A stretch of 33,907 nucleotides of DNA, from NCBI RefSeq assembly GCF_038096175.1, contig NZ_CP151105.1, positions 1-33,907 of the forward strand, read 5' to 3'. Below are positions 15,626-24,302 of this stretch, piece by piece. This stretch comes from Nostoc sp. UHCC 0302. Its GTDB lineage: Bacteria; Cyanobacteriota; Cyanobacteriia; Cyanobacteriales; Nostocaceae. A program made the translations under genes and the position numbers. Every line of letters starts with the position of its first letter. The first letter of the stretch is position 1. The notes beneath the pieces are model-generated. The model saw only the letters and a list, made by a program, of their open reading frames with translations. It did no database searches and was not told the origin of the DNA.

Positions 15626-15881
15626 ATTTTGAAGTCCTTGAAAATGACTAAATCATTGCAGACATAACTTTGAGCATGGTTGCAATCAGATGCCCATGCC
15701 AAAAAACTAGATTCGACGCAATTTGGTTGTTTTTGGTTTTCTAAAAAATTTGCAGACTTTTTGCGTCTTGTCTATTACAATATCACATATTAGCTACAAA
15801 TTAGAGCAGATTTTTGCACCAATGAGAAAACTTGCACTAATTAGCTAGAAATCAGTCCTAAAAAAGTACGATAGAAGGCAA
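15626..15881. promoter_or_regulatory. Divergent promoter region with paired operator-like repeats
   Basis: ATTAGCTACAAATTAG (15789-15804) and ATTAGCTAGAAATCAG (15840-15855) match at 14 of 16 positions in direct orientation, 51 bp apart and close to the start of the ribbon-helix-helix gene. TTGCAGAC also occurs twice (near 15655 and 15750). The region must contain promoters for both the leftward operon and the rightward regulator gene. Binding by that regulator is inferred. Confidence 0.5.
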
Positions 15882-16082
15882 ATGTATATGTTAGATGCAG
15901 TGAGTAAAAGAGTTCACGTAACTTTACCTGATAAGGTTTTTGACGCATTAGAGCGATGGGCTGATGACCAAGGTCGTCCCGTTGCCAACCTTGTAGCGTA
16001 CCTAGTTGAAAAAGCTATAGAAGAAGCTGAGACACAAGGGAGGATTCCCTCATCATCTAGCAACGACAAGAAGGACAAATGA
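15882..16082 (+). CDS. Ribbon-helix-helix (CopG-like) transcriptional regulator
   Basis: This 66-residue protein has the RHH pattern: a strand KRVHVTLPDKV, helix A FDALERWADDQ, a turn with GRP, and helix B ANLVAYLVEKAIEEA, then a polar tail ending KKDK. Such proteins bind DNA as dimers of dimers at short repeated sites and often repress their own promoter or act as plasmid copy-number or transfer regulators. The start is ATG 15882 or ATG 15888. It diverges from the nine-gene operon, with two matching direct repeats between them, so it is the obvious candidate controller of that operon. Confidence 0.8.
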   Translation: MYMLDAVSKRVHVTLPDKVFDALERWADDQGRPVANLVAYLVEKAIEEAETQGRIPSSSSNDKKDK

Positions 16083-16095
16083 ATACAAACAGTAA

Positions 16096-16158
16096 CTCTG
16101 CCATCCTTACTATTTATGTGTGTCAGCTTGAAATAGCTGACACACATAAATGGCAGAG
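16096..16158. terminator. Very strong hairpin after the RHH gene
   Basis: ATTTATGTGTGTCAGCT (16112-16128) and its exact complement (16135-16151) enclose the loop TGAAAT. Outside it, CTCTGCC (16096-16102) pairs with GGCAGAG (16152-16158), giving 17 + 7 paired bases with an 8-base bulge. No T-run follows, so it may act as a factor-independent pause, an mRNA-stabilising element or a protein site rather than a classic terminator. Confidence 0.55.
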
Positions 16159-16258
16159 AATACTTTTGCTTACTGGTGTTAGATGGCGGCTAACTGATAC
16201 ACCAATCTGAAATCCGCCTGCTGTTGCCTATGCAGTCCTAGAAGATGAGAGTTATCTT

Positions 16259-17944
16259 ATGGCAGCGAATGATTTAAATCCGCAACTTCCATTAATAGTA
16301 AATCTCAACTTGATTAATAAAGAAGGTCAGGCAAACATTGACCTCAGTAAATTAATCATAGAAATTGATTCAACTTTATTTCCTAACCAAGAACAATTTC
16401 TAAAAGCTTTACGTACTCATTTATTACAGTCTTTTAAAGAACTTACTGTAATAAATTCCCTGAATCTCATAAAAACAGAAGATAACTCTTTTGAAAATGT
16501 CGAGGATGATTTATATCTTCCGGCTAGCAAATCCAGAACGAAGAAAAGTAAAAATAGTATTCAGGAAAATGAAACTTCTCTTGAAACTCCAGCTAATTCC
16601 ATCCCAAATACTTCAATCACAGTTAGACAATCAAAATTATTTAAGTCCCAAGACTTTGAAGCTATTCCCACAGCAGCAGTTATGTTTTCCAGTATTGACT
16701 CTCAAATCAAAAAAGAATTGTGGAAGCAGAATGAAGATGGAATAGCCTACTTACAACATAGAGCTAAGGGCGATTCTCAAAACTTCATTGAGCATTATAT
16801 TGCCAACCCCGGCGATATTTCCATGCTCCCTTGGGATGAAGCACTACAAATCATCGATAAATTTGGGTTTAATAGTGCCAAACTGCACTTAATCTTTGCT
16901 GCCTATGCAATGAAACAGGAAAGACCGTGGGAAAGCTTATTTATTCTCAATGCCAGTGAATTGATAAAAGATATGGGTTGGGATCAGCGAACTGATTTAC
17001 CCAAACATAAAAAACTCTCAGAAATAGCCAAAACTGCGTTTGCATTAGATTGTTTATTAGTTAAAGCAGTATGGATAGAAGGTAGGAATAAAAAAGGTGG
17101 AATAAATGCTAGTACCCCTGTAGGTCGAATGTGGAACATCACAGTTGTGCCTTATGGTCAGGTAAATTTACAGGGGAAAATAGAAGAACCTGATGAAGTT
17201 CAGCTAATTATTCAACCCGGTGCTTGGACTAAACATTTTTTGAATAGAGCAGGAGCCAAATCAAGGGACGCTTTATATCAGTTTGGCTACTTAGCTCAAC
17301 AAGTTTTGAAAATCGATCCCTACCATGATGAACTCGCGCTCAGGCTGGCTATATATCTAACATTAGATAGTCGAATTCGCCTTGATGGAAATTACAAAGT
17401 ACAGGAGCTATTAGAAATTGCATTCGCCAAACCGATTATAGATAAAGCTCGGTTAGATCGCCGCCGAGCCTATGACTTAAAACAGCACTGGGATAGTGCC
17501 ATCAAGCTACTACTCAAACTGGGCTGGCAGATTGCATTTGACCTTGAAACTTACCCCAAAGAGCTAAGACCAGACTCCAAAGAGAAGAAACGCAAAGGCT
17601 ACCTTGATAAGTTATTGGATGCAAAACTTACCATCAAACCCCCAACCCCTATCCCGGAACTCATAGCATCCAAGGCCAAACTCACGGTTGAACGATTACA
17701 GTCGAAAGTTAAACCTAAAGTAGAACAGTTACAGCCCAAAGCCAAGCCCACACAAGAACAACACATCAGCTTGACTAGCAGTCAAGTTAAAGAAGCACGT
17801 ATTGCTAAAGGCTGGTCGCAAGCGAAACTGGCTGGTTTTATCGGCGTTTCTCAAAACTTTATTTCCCTGGTTGAACGGAGTGAGCGCATTTTCAATCCAC
17901 AGCTTGCCACCCAGATCAAAACACTTCTTGATATCCAAGACTAA
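16259..17944 (+). CDS. Plasmid XRE-domain protein, possible replication accessory or initiator
   Basis: This 561-residue protein begins with a polar region of about 150 residues. It continues with a folded core (IDKFGFNSAKLHLIFAAYAMKQERPWESLFILNASELIKDMGWD ... GRMWNITVVPYGQV ... LIIQPGAWTKHFLN) that resembles, by eye, the winged-helix style of plasmid initiators. It ends with a clear Cro/C1-type HTH (VKEARIAKGWSQAKLAGFIGVSQNFISLVERSERI, about 508-545). A proline/lysine-rich, repetitive linker (KLTVERLQSKVKPKVEQLQPKAKP) joins core and HTH. It lies directly before the iterons and the CyRepA1 gene, so a role in replication or its control is plausible. The assignment is inference; only the HTH is certain. 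Confidence 0.7.
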   Translation: MAANDLNPQLPLIVNLNLINKEGQANIDLSKLIIEIDSTLFPNQEQFLKALRTHLLQSFKELTVINSLNLIKTEDNSFENVEDDLYLPASKSRTKKSKNSIQENETSLETPANSIPNTSITVRQSKLFKSQDFEAIPTAAVMFSSIDSQIKKELWKQNEDGIAYLQHRAKGDSQNFIEHYIANPGDISMLPWDEALQIIDKFGFNSAKLHLIFAAYAMKQERPWESLFILNASELIKDMGWDQRTDLPKHKKLSEIAKTAFALDCLLVKAVWIEGRNKKGGINASTPVGRMWNITVVPYGQVNLQGKIEEPDEVQLIIQPGAWTKHFLNRAGAKSRDALYQFGYLAQQVLKIDPYHDELALRLAIYLTLDSRIRLDGNYKVQELLEIAFAKPIIDKARLDRRRAYDLKQHWDSAIKLLLKLGWQIAFDLETYPKELRPDSKEKKRKGYLDKLLDAKLTIKPPTPIPELIASKAKLTVERLQSKVKPKVEQLQPKAKPTQEQHISLTSSQVKEARIAKGWSQAKLAGFIGVSQNFISLVERSERIFNPQLATQIKTLLDIQD

Positions 17945-18416
17945 GTATTATTACTCTACATTTTCCAATTACGAGTTGACAAACGGCTGTGGTTGGCTAG
18001 TTTTCTGTTGCAGTCTTGTTTTAAAAAAAATAATTCAAAAAATTGGCTTTAAAGCTTTGCCCTGTAAGGCTTTGAATCTTAAAACAAAGGCTCTAGAATC
18101 CCCGGACAAAAACTCTAGAATCCCCGGACAAAAACTCTAGAATCCCCGGACAATCTATTTTTGAAATCATTGCTGCATAAGGGTTGTAGCCTCTTAAAAC
18201 AGCCCTGATTAATTAGATTAATTAGATCAGTTTTGCCTAGTGGTTTTGGCCAATCTGGCATTATTTCCTGGTGTCCAAAAATATCAAAAACTTTTCGACT
18301 ACTGAAAATCTTAACTGCCGTCAAACCTTTACTTCCTGCGATAAGCACCCTAGCTTGTACCAACAGAGGGGGTAATGGCTAATAAGCGGCGGTTTCATAG
18401 AAGGAGTGACTAATAA
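17945..18416. other. Candidate replication origin (oriV) between the XRE gene and CyRepA1 gene
   Basis: This 472-bp gap has no convincing gene. It holds three tandem 22-bp iterons (18091-18153), an A/T-rich stretch (about 18020-18050), and two tandem copies of GATTAATTA (18207-18224) that could be a DNA-unwinding element. The replication gene starts just after it. Iterons plus an AT-rich repeat beside rep are the usual form of a theta origin. I saw no clear DnaA box. Confidence 0.6.
18091..18153 (+). repeat. 22-bp iterons, three tandem copies
   Basis: The unit is CTCTAGAATCCCCGGAC followed by five A. Copies lie at 18091-18112, 18113-18134 and 18135-18153 (the last lacks three A). They are perfectly conserved, and 22 bp places successive copies on nearly the same helix face. 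They lie about 260 bp before the CyRepA1 start. Confidence 0.85.
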
Positions 18417-21400
18417 ATGACAAACGCCGTAGGTGAGAGCAGAAGAACGGAGCTATCTGAGAAAAAATTTATTTGCGATAACGCGCTTTCATCCCAAGTC
18501 ATACCTAGTAATAAAATCAAGTTTGCGTTTAACGCCACCGGCAAAAACAAAGACTGGGACTTTAAGAAGCTGGCCGCTAACTTTCAAGATACAGAAGGTA
18601 CTCTAGGCGATGTCCAGGAACATATTAAAGCAGGCCACGCAATCTGTGCTGGATTGTTAGGTGGTAAATGGCGCAGTAAGGCAAATGTCATCGGTTCTCA
18701 ATGGCTACTAATTGACATTGATAATTCTGATGTTGCCCGTGATGCAGAGGGCAAGCCGATTAAAGACGAAAACGGCAATTTCATCAAGGTTTACACTCCA
18801 CAACTAACCATCGAGTCAGCCCTAGCCCATCCCTTCATCCAAAAACACTGCGCTTTAATGTACACCACTGCCAGCCATAAACCAGACTGGCATAAATTTC
18901 GGTTGATTTTCCTTCTCCCCCAATATGTTCAGGGTGCTGACACAGTAGAAGCTTGTACACGCTTCCTCATGCAGCAATTGCCCCATGACCCAGCTTGTAA
19001 AGATGCAAGCCGTGTCTTCTACGGCAGCACTCTAGCGGAATTTCCCCTGGTCAACCCCCAAGCAACGCTACCCTCTGAATGGGTAAGTGAGGCGATGGCG
19101 ATCGCGCAAATTGAGCGCGAAGAATATCAGCGACGAATTCAAGAAATCGAGTCACGGCGGCAACAGTGGCGTGAAATTTCTTTGATTGAAAGCTGGGACA
19201 TTGATCAGCTTATCCTGCAAGCACTCTCATTCATCCCACCACGCACTCCAGGCAGCGGCAACTATGATGAATGCCGAAGCGTGTTGATGGCACTGGTTAG
19301 TCACTATGGGGCAACTGAAGCCGAAATCCTCGCTGAACAGTGGTCACCCAGCATTAAGGGTTCAACTTGGAACATTCGCGCCAAGATTGGCAGTTTCCGA
19401 CGTGGGGGAATTACGATTGGAACGCTGTTTCACATCGCTAAACAGTACGGCTTTCGTTTCCCGACTCGGCAGTATGAACCCAACCTCGGCAACCAAGGAG
19501 TAATTAGCCGTGAACAGTGGGAGCTTGGGCGAGTTAGAGAGGACTTGAGCAGCTTCCAAAATTTATTGAAGCAAGCGATCAGCTATGCTGGGGCGCAGCC
19601 CATCGCTCCATTTTCTTCGATATTTAAAGGATTTAAAGCCCCACCAACACCAAAGCCCTTACCCGAAATTGACACGCCTTCGCCCAATGTAATTATTTAC
19701 GAAAGGGGCAATATCCCGTTCAGAAGCGAAATTACAGGCGATATCTCTATTTCCTGCCAGCCAGAGGAACATATTGCTGCTTGGGTGGAAGCTGTTTCTA
19801 AGGGCTGGACACAAATTTTAGATAATTCCCACCCTGGACTGGGCAAGTCTTACAACGCGGGGCAATTGACGGCGGCCCTATTCGGCGTTGATAAACTAAT
19901 TTACCAGGATGCCAACCACAGAAACCCGTCCACACTGCCGATTGAGACAAATTTTGTTGACCTGCCTGTGCGTCATAACGGCTTTAAACTCGATTCCACT
20001 CGTAAAACTCCTACAGGTAATGACTTTCAACTGTGGACTCAAGCGGGTGAGACTGCCGACACTGATGGTAATTGTCACAGAACTTACTTATTTAGTGCCT
20101 TCCGCAACAAGAATTTCACCAGTCTTGATTTTGAAGAGAGCGGCATCAGCCCCATCTGTGGCGGTTGTTCTCTTAAAAACCAATGCCGTTTCGCTCTAGG
20201 TGACGGTTTTGGCTTCCGCTTTCAAAAACGCACGGTTATTCAACAATTCTCTGAACTCAGAGCGCACCCCGACTCTACACCAGTTACTTTAACTAACGCT
20301 GCTGGCCAAACTTTCACTGTTGGGCGGCTATGGGAAGAAGCCGACACACTCATCAAGCCTGTGCGTTCTCTTGATGTAAACCGCTCTGATTTTGAAACTA
20401 CCGTGGGCCAGCTGGTGCTGTTAGAGCCAAATATAATGTCCAAGCTGCAACCTGCTTTAAAAGTTTTACATCAACTATTTACTCAGCAACTCAAGCCTAA
20501 TTCGCGCTACGGCTTTGATGATGCAAGCATCCGAGCGCTGCTGCCCGAATTCCCAACAGGCTTAGATATCGAAGCGATTGGGCAAGCCTTAGAACCTGAT
20601 TTAAGTTTCTTAGAAGACTTAGACTCTATTGATATTACCGAAGATAAACAACTCAAAAAAAGTGCTGCGGCTCGTTATGCAGCCAAAAAGTTAGTTAAAG
20701 ACAGCGCACGAACGGCAGGTAGGGAGTTTCTTGACTTGCCTAATTATTGGTTGCCTGACTTCCTCGAAGCTTGGAAGGGTGACGGTAGTTTTCAATCTCA
20801 ATGGGGTGTACTTAGCATTTACCGCCGAAATCCCAAACATACTGAATTGGCCAAATCTGCCCAATTTAATATTTACCTTGATGCCACATTCAAATCTCAG
20901 CAGTTGAAATTGAAACTGGGCATCAGTGACCCTGTATTAATTATTGAGCAACAACGCCCAGACTACGGCAATTTAAAAGTCGTCAACGTCACTGGGTTAG
21001 GTAAGCTGCCCAAAAATCGCTCCGATACACTTAGCGCCCGTGTTAATGCCCTCAAAGAAACCTTGAAAAAACTCTGCCCCACCCTTGGGATTATCGATTG
21101 GAAACAGATTGCAACTCAGGCCGAGGGTCGCACAGAATACGGTCACTTTGTCGATGGGCGTGGTGTTAATCGCTTTAGTGATGTCCGTGCGATCGCAAGC
21201 TTTGGCATCCCCTACCAAAACATTGGTGTTTTAGCTGCACAATATCAGGTGATGACTGGGGAAAGGGTCAACCTCGAAGATGATAACAGCACTTTTCAAA
21301 AGTATCTTACAGACTTGATCCACGCAGAAATCATCCAAGAGATTGGGCGATTACGTTCACACCGTCGCCCCAACCAACCGCTGACCTTTTACTTCTGCGC

Positions 21401-21992
21401 TGACTATGACATCTCATTCCTTTTAAATGAACTACCAGGGGTGAAATTAGAGGTTGTCGATGCCTGTACATTTTGCACCGAAGCTGGTAGCCGCGAGCAA
21501 CAGACCGGACACGCCATAGTCAACGCCATCATCCAGCTTTGGCAAGCTAAGCAGAAAATTGGCCAAACGGCGATCGCAAACATTGCTGAAATCTCTCAAG
21601 CTTGGGTGAGCCGATTTACGCAACGCTGGGGGGGCTGGGCTAGGTTTAAAAAAATATTACTCCTGCTATTAGACAGTCTTAATAGCGGTAGTAATAAAAA
21701 TTTGGCTGATTTAGATGACGATGAAAAGTGGCTGGTGCTTTCATACTTCCCGATGTTGATCACAGAATCAGAATCGTCACCAGAAAACGTGTTAGACGAA
21801 GTGGCGCAAGTTGCCCAAATCATTGGTAATAAAGCGATAAGGCGAGTAATACTAACTTGTAGCCCCCAAGTGAAGGGTTACCTACTGATGGCTGTACTCA
21901 GTTGTCTACCCACTGAAGTTTACTCAAATCAATTCCTTGTGTCAGCTGTTGCCCCGGCGCAAACGAACTGTAATTTGACAGTAACGATATAA
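18417..21992 (+). CDS. cyRepA1: Plasmid replication protein, CyRepA1 family (primase-helicase)
   Basis: This protein has 1191 residues. The N-terminal part looks like an archaeo-eukaryotic-type primase: WLLIDIDNSD near residue 97 gives the catalytic acids, followed by HKFRLIFLLP near 160 and DASRVFYGS near 196. A PriCT-like helical module follows (about 275-345, ILQALSFIPPRTPGSGNYDECRSVLMAL). The helicase part has Walker A SHPGLGKSYNAG (about 470), a cysteine cluster CGGCSLKNQC (about 580), YLDATF (about 823) and EIIQEIGRLRSHRR (about 975), a typical SF2 motif VI. A C-terminal HTH-like end (IANIAEISQAWVSRFTQRW) may bind the iterons. The start is fixed by AAGGAGTGA eight bases upstream. This is the expected initiator for replication from the adjacent origin. 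Two HIP1 octamers lie within the last third. Confidence 0.88.
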   Translation: MTNAVGESRRTELSEKKFICDNALSSQVIPSNKIKFAFNATGKNKDWDFKKLAANFQDTEGTLGDVQEHIKAGHAICAGLLGGKWRSKANVIGSQWLLIDIDNSDVARDAEGKPIKDENGNFIKVYTPQLTIESALAHPFIQKHCALMYTTASHKPDWHKFRLIFLLPQYVQGADTVEACTRFLMQQLPHDPACKDASRVFYGSTLAEFPLVNPQATLPSEWVSEAMAIAQIEREEYQRRIQEIESRRQQWREISLIESWDIDQLILQALSFIPPRTPGSGNYDECRSVLMALVSHYGATEAEILAEQWSPSIKGSTWNIRAKIGSFRRGGITIGTLFHIAKQYGFRFPTRQYEPNLGNQGVISREQWELGRVREDLSSFQNLLKQAISYAGAQPIAPFSSIFKGFKAPPTPKPLPEIDTPSPNVIIYERGNIPFRSEITGDISISCQPEEHIAAWVEAVSKGWTQILDNSHPGLGKSYNAGQLTAALFGVDKLIYQDANHRNPSTLPIETNFVDLPVRHNGFKLDSTRKTPTGNDFQLWTQAGETADTDGNCHRTYLFSAFRNKNFTSLDFEESGISPICGGCSLKNQCRFALGDGFGFRFQKRTVIQQFSELRAHPDSTPVTLTNAAGQTFTVGRLWEEADTLIKPVRSLDVNRSDFETTVGQLVLLEPNIMSKLQPALKVLHQLFTQQLKPNSRYGFDDASIRALLPEFPTGLDIEAIGQALEPDLSFLEDLDSIDITEDKQLKKSAAARYAAKKLVKDSARTAGREFLDLPNYWLPDFLEAWKGDGSFQSQWGVLSIYRRNPKHTELAKSAQFNIYLDATFKSQQLKLKLGISDPVLIIEQQRPDYGNLKVVNVTGLGKLPKNRSDTLSARVNALKETLKKLCPTLGIIDWKQIATQAEGRTEYGHFVDGRGVNRFSDVRAIASFGIPYQNIGVLAAQYQVMTGERVNLEDDNSTFQKYLTDLIHAEIIQEIGRLRSHRRPNQPLTFYFCADYDISFLLNELPGVKLEVVDACTFCTEAGSREQQTGHAIVNAIIQLWQAKQKIGQTAIANIAEISQAWVSRFTQRWGGWARFKKILLLLLDSLNSGSNKNLADLDDDEKWLVLSYFPMLITESESSPENVLDEVAQVAQIIGNKAIRRVILTCSPQVKGYLLMAVLSCLPTEVYSNQFLVSAVAPAQTNCNLTVTI

Positions 21993-22259
21993 AATTTATT
22001 GACAAAGGCGGCTCTTTACCAGGGGAGCAGAAGCGAGAGTACGGCAAACGTATCTTAATTATGGTCACACAAATGCAGAAACCACGAATATTACCGTTTG
22101 CTAAGGTACTGAATACTCAATATCTTGTATTCTATTTTGTAGTATTTATAACATTCTGAGTTAATCAATATTAATAATGTTTTCACTTAACGACAATATA
22201 TAATTTTAATTTCGCAAAACAGTAACATCGTTTTTAGCTTATTACACAAGGAAGGTAAC

Positions 22260-23051
22260 ATGGTAAGATTTTCAGTATTTGCGTTAGCAAAAATTTTAAA
22301 AAACTTACCAAAATCTCTAATATTTTGTTTGATTTTTCTTTCTGGTATACAGCAAGTAAAAGCTGCTGATTTAGTTCTTAACGGAGGTTTACTACCAAGC
22401 GAACAAGGATGGAATGTTGGAACAGATTTTAATTTACCACCAGACGTTACAACTGATGGTGATGCCTTAACAATAAATACAATTGGTAAAGCTCCACCTT
22501 CTTACGGTCAATTCACCTTATTTTACCGTAATGTAGGGATAGATGGAACAACTCCTTACTCTATTAATTCTATTGAAGTAACATTAAAGGTTCTTGAAGT
22601 TACTGAAAAACATAATTTTGCTGATGCAAGCGTTGCTTTTTTACCTAGCTATGATGCTTCTGATTTTGCCGGTGTGCCTTTAGACAGATTTCAAATGATT
22701 TATTTTAATGAAGATAGTATTGGTTGGGGTGATGAAACTCAATCATTTGCTATAGATACTACAAATGATTTTCATACATATCGTTTAACTATAGACAACA
22801 CTGGTCTTGCCAAGCTATTTGTTGATAATGTCTTTGCTTTGCAGCGTAGTAATTTTAAAACCAACGGTGTAATTGCTTTTGGCGATCAGACAAATGATCT
22901 AAATTTAGAGAGCCGTTTTGCAGTAAAAAGCATTTTAGTGGATAGAACCCCAATTGTTCCTGAACCCTCAACTGCTCTGAGTGCATTTTTAATGTTGGGA
23001 TATGGAGTCTTCATGAGAAGACAGTATTTAAACAGGCGTAGTAAAAGTTAA
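22260..23051 (+). CDS. PEP-CTERM sorting domain protein
   Basis: This 263-residue exported protein has a basic start and hydrophobic signal segment with likely cleavage after VKA (about residue 35). It has a beta-rich body (NGGLLPSEQGWNVGTDFNLPPDVTTDG ... IDNTGLAKLFVDNVFA) resembling lectin-like jelly-roll domains. It ends with VPEPSTALSAFLMLGYGVFMRR, the PEP-CTERM signal with its hydrophobic span and basic tail. Such proteins are processed by exosortase, which is not encoded here and would be on the chromosome. A strong AAGGAAGG site precedes the ATG. The AT-rich 267 bp upstream contain a TATAAT hexamer near 22198. Its role on the plasmid (surface, matrix) is unknown. Confidence 0.9.
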   Translation: MVRFSVFALAKILKNLPKSLIFCLIFLSGIQQVKAADLVLNGGLLPSEQGWNVGTDFNLPPDVTTDGDALTINTIGKAPPSYGQFTLFYRNVGIDGTTPYSINSIEVTLKVLEVTEKHNFADASVAFLPSYDASDFAGVPLDRFQMIYFNEDSIGWGDETQSFAIDTTNDFHTYRLTIDNTGLAKLFVDNVFALQRSNFKTNGVIAFGDQTNDLNLESRFAVKSILVDRTPIVPEPSTALSAFLMLGYGVFMRRQYLNRRSKS

Positions 23052-23405
23052 TTAAAGCTAATTAATTTGCAGAAATAGTTATAACTGCAACAAGTAAAGC
23101 GACCTGGGGCTGTTGAGATAAAAATTGGTTTAAAATCTGCTGTACCGTAATTAGGTGTAGTACCGTCATAGCAATGAGGCAATGCTTTGCCGATTACTTC
23201 GCTTTTTTTTCTATGTCTTTCTTTTCTCCAGTACACAACACTATTCTTTTATTTAGCGCTGCTGTGTATGCATTGATAGTCCCTGTTTTACTCATAATTA
23301 AACAAATTATAAATCTTCATCCTTGTAAATTTTTGGTACAAAAGCTGACCTGTTTGTTTCTCTAGTCGGTTCTGATTCCTCCTCTTGCTCCTGTGCTACT
23401 GGCTG
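23052..23405. other. Intergenic region, nothing clear
   Basis: The only structure I see is a weak AT-only hairpin at the PEP-CTERM stop (TTAATTA 23048-23054 with TAATTAA 23059-23065). Short frames on both strands here have no recognisable domain or good ribosome sites, and I do not call them genes. Confidence 0.5.
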
Positions 23406-23807
23406 TTATTTTATCTTGCCCTTCGTACTCTTTACAGGTGCTTCTTCAGCTTCGCTGCTTTCAACAACTGCTTGCTGATTTTCAGTAGCACCCTGAACTG
23501 ATGCACTACTACTGCCGTTATCAGATGCTTGATGACGGCGACGGCTGCTTTTCTTCAACTCACCTATCAAATATTTGATTCTGCTGCCAGTCAAATTAAT
23601 GCCCAGCCCTTTCAGCATCTCCGATACTTCATCGTAACTGTAGCCATATTTGTCAGATGTGAGCTTCTCAATATATCGCCTCATTTTTCTGATAGCTTCT
23701 CTATCTGATAATTCCTCTCGCTCTTTCGGTTTCTGTGACTTCAGTAAATTGATAGCCTCATCAATCTTATTTTTAGTAATTCCTTCAGAGTTCGGATGTT
23801 CACCCAT
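23406..23807 (-). CDS. Small hypothetical protein near the mobilisation region
   Basis: This 133-residue protein is not recognised. A basic helical N-terminal part (DEAINLLKSQKPKEREELSDREAIRKMRRYIEKL) leads to YGYSYDEVSEMLKGLGINLTGSRIKYLIGELKKSSRRRH. This looks like a winged-helix or HTH module with a basic end, followed by a disordered Ser/Glu-rich tail. That makes a DNA-binding protein likely. It diverges from mobC, with the 102-bp repeat array between them, so binding to that array or to oriT is a reasonable but untested idea. Confidence 0.65.
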   Translation of the reverse strand: MGEHPNSEGITKNKIDEAINLLKSQKPKEREELSDREAIRKMRRYIEKLTSDKYGYSYDEVSEMLKGLGINLTGSRIKYLIGELKKSSRRRHQASDNGSSSASVQGATENQQAVVESSEAEEAPVKSTKGKIK

Positions 23808-23893
23808 TGTTGTTAGATTTAGAAATAATCATTGATTAACTACTTATTCTCTCCTATTTGATGAGCTTGTAAAGTAAAGTTGATTGTCTGCTT

Positions 23894-24241
23894 AACGGCT
23901 ACGCCGTTATCATCATTTACTGAAACGATGACTTTAGCTAAAATGCTCCGGCTACGCCGTTGCTCTAACTCAGCTACGCTGATCTTTGACTTTTACTCTG
24001 GCTACGCCATCACTAAATTTTTAAATGCTGATTTGAGTTCACAATCAGCGACTGCTACGCCGTCGCCAGAATTAGCTACGCTATTATCTAACTTCTACTC
24101 TGGCTACGCCACCATTACTGTTTAACTTTACTGCTGTATGATTGCAGCCAACCAGCTACGCTGATATATTACTTATACCCCGGCTACGCCGCTATTGTCT
24201 CCCCCTGTTGACTGTAGCCCCTTCTCCCTCCGGCTGCGCCG
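23894..24241 (+). repeat. Array of ten GCTACGC mini-palindromes in three ~102-bp units
   Basis: GC-TAC-GC cores (the last reads GC-TGC-GC), mostly with flanking complementary bases such as AACGGCTACGCCGTT (23894-23908), occur at centres near 23901, 23954, 23976, 24004, 24057, 24078, 24106, 24158, 24186 and 24236. All have the same orientation. Spacings run 53, 22, 28, 53, 21, 28, 52, 28, 50, which shows a higher-order tandem unit of about 102 bp. TTYTACTCTGGCTACGCCA recurs at unit borders (23991 and 24093). Confidence 0.8.
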
Positions 24242-24302
24242 TCGTCGTGCCGCCCTGGGTTATCTGCCCCTCCCAAAAATGGGCTTGAAGCCAGCCATGC
24301 CT

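Noticed and set aside
18091-18153. Possible CRISPR array from regularly repeated 22-mers
   Set aside because: The copies are directly abutting with no spacers and no cas genes are present; they are iterons.
18115-18363. Minus-strand frame of 82 codons over the candidate origin
   Set aside because: It runs through the iterons, has no recognisable domain, and its 5' side lies against the CyRepA1 leader.
23880-24125. Open frame of 81 codons on the plus strand through the GCTACGC array
   Set aside because: The repeated peptide FYSGYA comes directly from the DNA repeat. There is no ribosome site or domain, and the spacing of palindromes explains the sequence better.
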